The notes beneath the pieces were generated by a model. That model did no database searches. It worked only from the letters and a program-made list of their open reading frames with translations, and was not told where the DNA came from. The position numbers and the translations under genes are program-made. Positions 15,585-19,744 of a DNA stretch of 19,744 bases are shown piece by piece (the first letter of the stretch is position 1; every line of letters begins with the position of its first letter). The DNA is from Candidatus Woesearchaeota archaeon (GTDB lineage Archaea > Nanobdellota > Nanobdellia > Woesearchaeales > B29-G15), in NCBI GenBank assembly GCA_003650585.1, contig QMQS01000006.1:1-19744 (forward strand). Direction: 5' to 3'.

Positions 15585-16538
15585 TCACTGTTTATATATT
15601 TTTTGACAATATACCTTGTTCAGCTTGCTGAACTCTTTGGCAAACAATCTTGCCACCTCTGCATCTTTAATCACTACCATATTCTCATCATTGTATAACT
15701 GGGCTGACTTTGTGGGATTGAAAGAGCCAATAACCAGCGTTGTGTTATCAATCACCATAAACTTGTGATGCACTTGAGCAGGGTGCTTAGCCCTGCACAC
15801 ATCCACGCCCTGGTGCCTCAATAGCCAATACTGTGAATAGCCAGATACTTGGGAGTCCTCGAAAATCCCATTCACAGCCACACCCAAGGAATGGAGCCTA
15901 ACCAAAGCCAGAGCCAACTCACCCAGTGTAAAGCTGTAATAGACAAACCTTATCTCATGCTTTGCCTTCTCCACTTCATTTAACAGGGCTTGAGCACAAT
16001 CGTCCTCTGGGCAGAAATAAGCCACAATACACTGCTCTGCCAAAGCAGTCTCAATTTGAGGTGATGGTTGACCTCTGCCATAAACCCCTCCCCACAACTC
16101 CTCGAATTCCTGAGCAAACTTAGCAGCAATATCCCTGCTGTGTATCACTACTATACCATCTGCATCCCCCTTTTCCAAATCAGAGGGATTGTAGGAGCCA
16201 GTAACAACCACACGCTTGTCAATAACACAGAACTTGTTGTGCATAAGACGCCTGGGTTTTGCAATTCTTAGGTATGACCTATTGAAGCCACTCCTCTGCA
16301 CAATCAACCTCACACTGAGCAGTCTATTTGCTCTATCGAGACTCTTTATAACCTGGGTTGATTTTAATGAGTAAAAGGCACAATCCACACTTCTCTTTGC
16401 TAAATCAATCTCACCTGAAATAGCGCTGTTGCACAATGAATTGTTACAAAACACGCTTTCAACAATCGCACAGTGGTCATCTTTGGGGTTACAGGCAATG
16501 CACACAATCAGTACAACCAAGCACAGCAACAACCTCAT
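15585..16538 (-). CDS. Secreted twin-HKD phospholipase D-type lipoprotein (nuclease or phosphodiesterase)
   Basis: Signal sequence with lipobox-like IVCIAC (C16) suggests a lipid-anchored enzyme outside the cell. Two complete HKD motifs are present: HNKFCVID (H100, K102, D107) followed by GSYNPS, and HHKFMVID (H257, K259, D264) followed by GSFNPT. Each half carries the strand ahead of it (CAFYSLKS and RFVYYSFTLGE), so both halves of a pseudo-twofold PLD active site are in one chain of 317 residues. This family includes nucleases, phosphatidyl hydrolases and cardiolipin-type synthases; the short length and external location favour a nuclease or lipid hydrolase, not a synthase. About ten cysteines outside the lipobox suggest disulfides. 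ATG 16538 has only a weak GAGTGG upstream; a candidate TATA element (CTTTAATT near 16565-16572) would give an almost leaderless transcript. The final codons contain the promoter of the pilus operon. Confidence 0.85.
   Translation of the reverse strand: MRLLLCLVVLIVCIACNPKDDHCAIVESVFCNNSLCNSAISGEIDLAKRSVDCAFYSLKSTQVIKSLDRANRLLSVRLIVQRSGFNRSYLRIAKPRRLMHNKFCVIDKRVVVTGSYNPSDLEKGDADGIVVIHSRDIAAKFAQEFEELWGGVYGRGQPSPQIETALAEQCIVAYFCPEDDCAQALLNEVEKAKHEIRFVYYSFTLGELALALVRLHSLGVAVNGIFEDSQVSGYSQYWLLRHQGVDVCRAKHPAQVHHKFMVIDNTTLVIGSFNPTKSAQLYNDENMVVIKDAEVARLFAKEFSKLNKVYCQKIYKQ
15591..15602 (-). promoter_or_regulatory. TATA box of the pilus operon, inside the end of the PLD gene
   Basis: On the minus strand AAAATATATAAA encodes the Lys-Ile-Tyr-Lys residues just before the last codon of the PLD-type gene and also forms a strong TATA element. 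Transcription would begin near 15570, giving a leader of about 20 bases that holds the Shine-Dalgarno site of the first pilin gene. Confidence 0.6.
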
Positions 16539-16564
16539 AAGCCACTCAACAAACTAAGCACAAT

Positions 16565-16572
16565 TAAAGCCT
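16565..16572 (-). promoter_or_regulatory. Weak candidate TATA box of the PLD-type gene
   Basis: CTTTAATT on the minus strand, in the 69-base gap after the zinc-finger gene, is at a suitable distance from ATG 16538 for a near-leaderless transcript. The match is poor and read-through from upstream is also possible. Confidence 0.25.
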
Positions 16573-16607
16573 TGCAAAACTTTGCCGAAAGATTTTCGTT
16601 GCCTAAG

Positions 16608-17180
16608 TCACTTTGATTTCTCCAAATTCCTAAAGAAATTTACAATCGAGAACTTTATTTGAGGGTACTTTGCTTCCAATCTGTTTAAGCCCTCAAGAAT
16701 CCTTTGCTCTACCTTATCCAATCTGATTTTTTGCTCGCCACCTAGCCTCTTGAACTTAACAAAGAGGGCTATCTCTTGTGGGTGAACCGAACTGAGAGGA
16801 GCAAACCCAGTATCAGTAGCAGTATTTGGTTCGGGAGGGAGAATAACCTGCTTGATGAGTTTGACTGCAGTGTGCTCCAGGTTGTCCAGAGACACAAGTT
16901 TAGCGCCCTTCAAATTTGTATAAGTTACACGCTTCACTATCTTTAGCTCGAATGGAAAATCTTTTCTGAGCCCCTCAAGCACATGCTTAGCAACTCTTGC
17001 CTCGTAGCTTCCATCATCCACCACAACCAGAGTGTCATGCTTAGACAAACCCCCATCCAATCGCAACTGCTTTCTAATTCTCCTCTCAATGTTCCTACAA
17101 AAGCATTCTGGGCACAAAGCTCTGGGCATGCAACTCAGCTTAACCTTGGCTTCCCTTTTTTTACAACCCGGGCACAACAT
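16608..17180 (-). CDS. Zinc-finger protein like tRNA-thiolation Ncs6/TtuA but with a degenerate PP-loop (Ncs2-like)
   Basis: Residues 3-28 (CPGC, then CMPRALCPECFCRNIERRIR) match the zinc-finger and helix that open Ncs6/CTU1/TtuA tRNA 2-thiouridylases. The following strand should carry the ATP-binding SGGKDS loop but reads LVVVDDGSYEARVAKHVLEG (51-70), so the pyrophosphatase loop is lost. Later family landmarks remain: FAPLSSVHPQEIALFVKFKRL (about 126-146, like the PL....KEI.LY..FK motif) and a C-terminal LNRLEAKYPQIKFSIVNFF. The catalytic and iron-sulfur cysteines of TtuA are absent: no Cys follows residue 28. At 190 residues it is much shorter than the usual 300 or so. By analogy with eukaryotic Ncs2/CTU2 it may be an inactive partner of an Ncs6 enzyme encoded elsewhere; a role unrelated to tRNA is possible. 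GGTGA four bases before ATG 17180 and a TATA box at 17216-17227 support the start. Confidence 0.65.
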   Translation of the reverse strand: MLCPGCKKREAKVKLSCMPRALCPECFCRNIERRIRKQLRLDGGLSKHDTLVVVDDGSYEARVAKHVLEGLRKDFPFELKIVKRVTYTNLKGAKLVSLDNLEHTAVKLIKQVILPPEPNTATDTGFAPLSSVHPQEIALFVKFKRLGGEQKIRLDKVEQRILEGLNRLEAKYPQIKFSIVNFFRNLEKSK

Positions 17181-17215
17181 TTTTTCACCACTCTAAAATA
17201 CTTAATCACCGAAAA

Positions 17216-17227
17216 GTTTAAATATTA
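17216..17227 (-). promoter_or_regulatory. TATA box of the Ncs6-like gene
   Basis: TAATATTTAAAC on the minus strand is about 40 bases before ATG 17180, predicting a leader of about 15 bases that includes GGTGA at 17189-17185. Its own promoter separates this gene from the protease gene upstream. Confidence 0.5.
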
Positions 17228-17259
17228 GTTTATTTTTACTATGGAATAGCAATCACAAA

Positions 17260-17279
17260 CAACCATTGAAAAGTGGTTG
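17260..17279 (-). terminator. Weak hairpin after the Lon-like protease gene
   Basis: CAACCA and TGGTTG form a 6-base-pair stem with an 8-base loop, starting 8 bases beyond the protease stop on the minus strand and followed by TTTG. It could help end transcription, but archaeal termination mainly needs T-runs and the run here is short. Confidence 0.3.
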
Positions 17280-17286
17280 CTCACTA

Positions 17287-19041
17287 TCACCTCTTTTTCC
17301 CGCTCCTGGTGCCTCGTGCACCAGAGTGGGTTTTAATGCTTATTCTTGTAATCGCATAGCCAAGCACAATTCCAATTAGTATTCCAATACAGAGCACACT
17401 TATCATTCTTGTATCATAAATGGCTATTCTCTTAGCTCTGTAATCCGGGAAGTACATATCCAGATTGCTCAATTCTAAGGCAAACTCTGCATATAAGAGT
17501 GCAGAGGCAATCTGAGTGTCTTTCAAACTATTGGAGTACTCAAAATAGCTGTAACCCACAATCGGGAAATGCCTCCTTGCTGTTTGCTCAGCAAGATTAC
17601 TCCTTATATAAACCAACATATGCTCGAGAACCTCCCTAATACTCTCCTTATTCGAGCCCATGGATATAAGCACTGAGTTGGCCTGTGCCTTGACCTTTGA
17701 GGCCTTGAACAGGCACAACTCATAATCACCATTATCATAATAGCTTATTGCCTTCTTGAGGTCATCCTCCAATCCAGTGAGGAACAATGGAGGGATATAG
17801 AACTTCAGATAGTCTATCCTCTCGTCTGCTTCAGATATCTTCTGGAGGCAGGATTTCTCCATCTTAGATACCTCAAAATCCTGGTTCAATGTTGAGGTTC
17901 CAAAGAACTGTGCCCATGACTGGGCACTGTAAAAGCGCTCCCTTGCATACCCATAATGAAAACTCGCCTCCTTAAACCGCTCACCAAAGAGAGCATCAAA
18001 GCTCTTGTTGACATACTCCAACGCTTCTGTGAGTCGCTCAATCACCACGGTATATGTCTCTAAATCAGTCAATGTGTGATACTCTGGCAATTGGGATTTA
18101 AAGTTGAGCATCTCAGCCTTTAGTCTGGTTAGTTCAAAAGCGAGTTGGCTTTGGTTCATGCTCTTCCAAGCAATTAGCTGGGATAGTTTGGCATTTGCCC
18201 CAAAGCAGAATGAGGCACCAGAGTATATCTGGTCTTGGCTCAAAGCCAGGCTTGCCTCTTTGGTTAGATTTCTGGCATCTTCTAACGAAGATTCATTTAT
18301 ACCTGTTTCAATCGCAACCTCCATTAATTTTTTTGTTCTATTACAGAGCAGACTAGCAAGACGCCTCATTGTGTTAGAATATATTGGATCAATATCTAGT
18401 TCATGTTGGGTCTTTTGGGGTGCTTTGGAATAAAAATACGGCAATGCCTCATCCAAATGAGAGACCTCAACAACCCTAACACCCAACTCTTTACCATACT
18501 CGGTTATGTTGAATGTTGTGGCATTGCTTGCATTGAGGTAAATCGAGCCCCGAGGTACCAACACGACCTTAATCCCACCCTCGCTTGCTGCCTTAACTTT
18601 TTCCTTGAGCCCACCCACTGGTCCAATAAAGCCCCCTGAGTTAATTGTACCTGTGATAGCCACACCCTCCTTAATACTCCACCCCTTGAGCAACCCGATT
18701 GTGAGAACAGAGAGGGCTGCCCCTGCACTCGGTCCACCCACAATTGATGACCTCGCGCGAATCACATAGAAAAAGTCAATATTACTACAATCCAGGTTAA
18801 GGTAGTTACATGCCACCTCTTTTGCAAACCTAGTAGATATCTGAGTGTCTACCTTGGTCAATGGAAAGGAATCAATAAAAACCCTGCCACTTCCCGGCTT
18901 GATTGTGAGTTGGAGGTTAGCTAGGTTACCCTGTAAGCCAAAGGGGGTTTGAGAAACAGCCAGGAGTTTCATCTCCCCTGTTCTCGACTCTACAATAGGG
19001 ATTATTAATATCAACAAAAAAAGGAGGGTTAGTCTTTTCAT
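17287..19041 (-). CDS. Membrane-anchored external Lon-type (S16) serine protease without ATPase domain
   Basis: The protein starts with a signal peptide (MKRLTLLFLLILIIPIVES), then the S16 protease fold. The catalytic Ser is in GGPSAGAALS (S105) and the catalytic Lys in GGLKEKVKAA (K148), with the same Ser-Lys spacing of 43 as in E. coli Lon (S679/K722). No Walker motifs are present, so proteolysis is ATP-independent. A long helical region with about eight sequons (roughly 165-540) follows, then a transmembrane helix (about 547-565) and a basic cytoplasmic tail of 19 residues. The topology is therefore an external protease tethered by its C-terminus. It resembles archaeal exported Lon-like proteins (COG1750 type). 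ATG 19041 is chosen: the TATA box at 19064-19073 predicts transcription from about 19042, so the in-frame ATG at 19059 would be upstream of the mRNA. It may process or quality-control the surface proteins encoded nearby, which is inference. Confidence 0.85.
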   Translation of the reverse strand: MKRLTLLFLLILIIPIVESRTGEMKLLAVSQTPFGLQGNLANLQLTIKPGSGRVFIDSFPLTKVDTQISTRFAKEVACNYLNLDCSNIDFFYVIRARSSIVGGPSAGAALSVLTIGLLKGWSIKEGVAITGTINSGGFIGPVGGLKEKVKAASEGGIKVVLVPRGSIYLNASNATTFNITEYGKELGVRVVEVSHLDEALPYFYSKAPQKTQHELDIDPIYSNTMRRLASLLCNRTKKLMEVAIETGINESSLEDARNLTKEASLALSQDQIYSGASFCFGANAKLSQLIAWKSMNQSQLAFELTRLKAEMLNFKSQLPEYHTLTDLETYTVVIERLTEALEYVNKSFDALFGERFKEASFHYGYARERFYSAQSWAQFFGTSTLNQDFEVSKMEKSCLQKISEADERIDYLKFYIPPLFLTGLEDDLKKAISYYDNGDYELCLFKASKVKAQANSVLISMGSNKESIREVLEHMLVYIRSNLAEQTARRHFPIVGYSYFEYSNSLKDTQIASALLYAEFALELSNLDMYFPDYRAKRIAIYDTRMISVLCIGILIGIVLGYAITRISIKTHSGARGTRSGKKR

Positions 19042-19063
19042 AGAGCTTAGCAGTAACATCTCC

Positions 19064-19075
19064 TATATAAATATT
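19064..19075 (-). promoter_or_regulatory. TATA box of the Lon-like protease gene
   Basis: TTTATATA within AATATTTATATAGG on the minus strand lies in the 43-base gap after topA. It predicts a leaderless transcript beginning at ATG 19041, where no Shine-Dalgarno site is present. Confidence 0.6.
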
Positions 19076-19084
19076 AACCTAGAA

Positions 19085-19744
19085 TTACAGCTTCTCAGTG
19101 TATTTACACTCAGGGTATCTATCACAAGCCAGAAATCTACCATATTTTGAAGTCCTCACAACAAGTTTACCCTGGTGGCATTTGGGGCATTGATTGCCCT
19201 CATTCACACTCATGTTGCTAGGGCAGTTAGGGTTTATACAGATTGTCTTGCTCCTTTTGAATTCTGGAATATACACCCTAATTATAGGGCTTCCGCACTC
19301 CTTACATTTCTTGTCTGTTTTGTATATCTTACCGGCCTGTGGTATTGGATAAGAGGCACTGCATTCGGGGTATCTATCACAAGCCAGAAAGCGCTTCCTC
19401 TGCTTTGAGTATCTAACAACAAGATGCCCCTTGCCACACACAGGACAAACCCCTATCCATGAGTTGGAATCAGCCACCTGCTTTGCCCTCTTTAAGCCCT
19501 CACCAATTTTGCTTTCACTCCTCTTGAACTCCTTGAGCACCTCTATAAGCAATCTCTTTGCCTTTGAGATAACCTCCTCTTCTGAAACCCTTCCTTCCCT
19601 AATCCCCTCCATTGCCTCCTCAAAGTTTCTTGTGAGTTCCTCATCTATTATCTTGGGAACCCTTTCCTCAAGTATGGAGATAATCTCTATACCCAGCGGT
19701 GTGGGCTTTATCTGCTTGCCAGTCACATAACCCCGCTTATAGAG
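19085..19744 (-). CDS. topA: DNA topoisomerase I, C-terminal part (cut by the window edge)
   Basis: The reading frame is open to the right edge: upstream of the GTG at 19726 it continues as LYKRGY, so the visible 219 residues are only the end of the gene. LYKRGYVTGKQIKPTPLG is the typical conserved segment of type IA topoisomerases near the end of the catalytic core (the KRGYv...i.PT.lG motif), followed by the helical region EERVPKIIDEELTRNFEEAM. Three tetracysteine zinc ribbons follow: CPVC with CDRYPEC, CKEC with CINPNC, and CPKC with CDRYPEC. These bind single-stranded DNA in this family, which relaxes negative supercoils. The active-site Tyr and the Toprim domain lie outside the window. 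The adjacent protease gene has its own promoter, so no functional link is implied. Confidence 0.92.
   Translation of the reverse strand, partial: LYKRGYVTGKQIKPTPLGIEIISILEERVPKIIDEELTRNFEEAMEGIREGRVSEEEVISKAKRLLIEVLKEFKRSESKIGEGLKRAKQVADSNSWIGVCPVCGKGHLVVRYSKQRKRFLACDRYPECSASYPIPQAGKIYKTDKKCKECGSPIIRVYIPEFKRSKTICINPNCPSNMSVNEGNQCPKCHQGKLVVRTSKYGRFLACDRYPECKYTEKL

Noticed and set aside
16574..16585. Near-palindrome GCAAAACTTTGC as terminator or operator
   Set aside because: The stem is 5 bases with a 2-base loop and no T-run; it is too weak to support a call.
19042..19059. Protease start at ATG 19059
   Set aside because: The TATA box at 19064-19073 is too close; transcription should begin at about 19042, so the signal peptide starts at 19041.
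1..19744. CRISPR arrays, tRNA or rRNA genes, insertion sequences, phage genes
   Set aside because: No direct-repeat arrays, cloverleaf-like segments, transposase or integrase motifs, or terminal inverted repeats were seen on reading both strands.

Overview
The window looks like a piece of a DPANN-type archaeal chromosome (Woesearchaeota, Pacearchaeota, Aenigmarchaeota or Diapherotrites kind; the sequence alone does not settle the phylum). Three things point there: archaeal TATA boxes about 25 bases before starts, Shine-Dalgarno sites of the GGTGAT type mixed with leaderless starts, and several surface-protein families I recognise from DPANN genomes. No tRNA, rRNA, CRISPR array, insertion sequence or phage gene was seen. 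Genes are tightly packed; the longest intergenic stretch is about 100 bases.

Left half, plus strand (93-6311): a methylthioadenosine/S-adenosylhomocysteine deaminase with a complete active site, then four surface-protein genes. These are a single-span protein with three beta-sandwich repeats (1461-2660), a five-span membrane protein with a large external part (2671-4383), and two paralogous six-cysteine lipoproteins (4380-5339 and 5379-6311).

Right half, minus strand: reading from the right edge come the C-terminal end of DNA topoisomerase I (cut by the window edge), a membrane-anchored external Lon-type serine protease without an ATPase domain, a short zinc-finger protein resembling the tRNA-thiolation family Ncs6/TtuA but with a broken PP-loop, and a secreted twin-HKD phospholipase-D-type lipoprotein. 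Then comes a nine-gene type IV pilus-like operon (15550 down to 6308): two small class III prepilins, three large pilin-like proteins rich in N-glycosylation sequons, a winged-helix/coiled-coil protein, a GspE/FlaI/TadA-type ATPase and two separate T2SSF (FlaJ/TadBC-like) membrane platforms. No prepilin peptidase and none of the archaellum-specific accessory genes are present, so this is a pilus or secretion filament rather than an archaellum.

The two halves converge at 6308-6311, where one palindromic CTAG supplies the stop codons of both operons. The plus-strand surface proteins and the large pilin-like protein at 11890-13689 appear to share the same beta-sandwich module. I infer that the window is a cell-envelope locus: filament machinery, its glycosylated external subunits, a set of surface lipoproteins, and two external hydrolases (Lon-like protease, PLD enzyme). 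The strongest leads are the degenerate Ncs6-like protein, the shared surface modules and the lineage-specific pilus operon.
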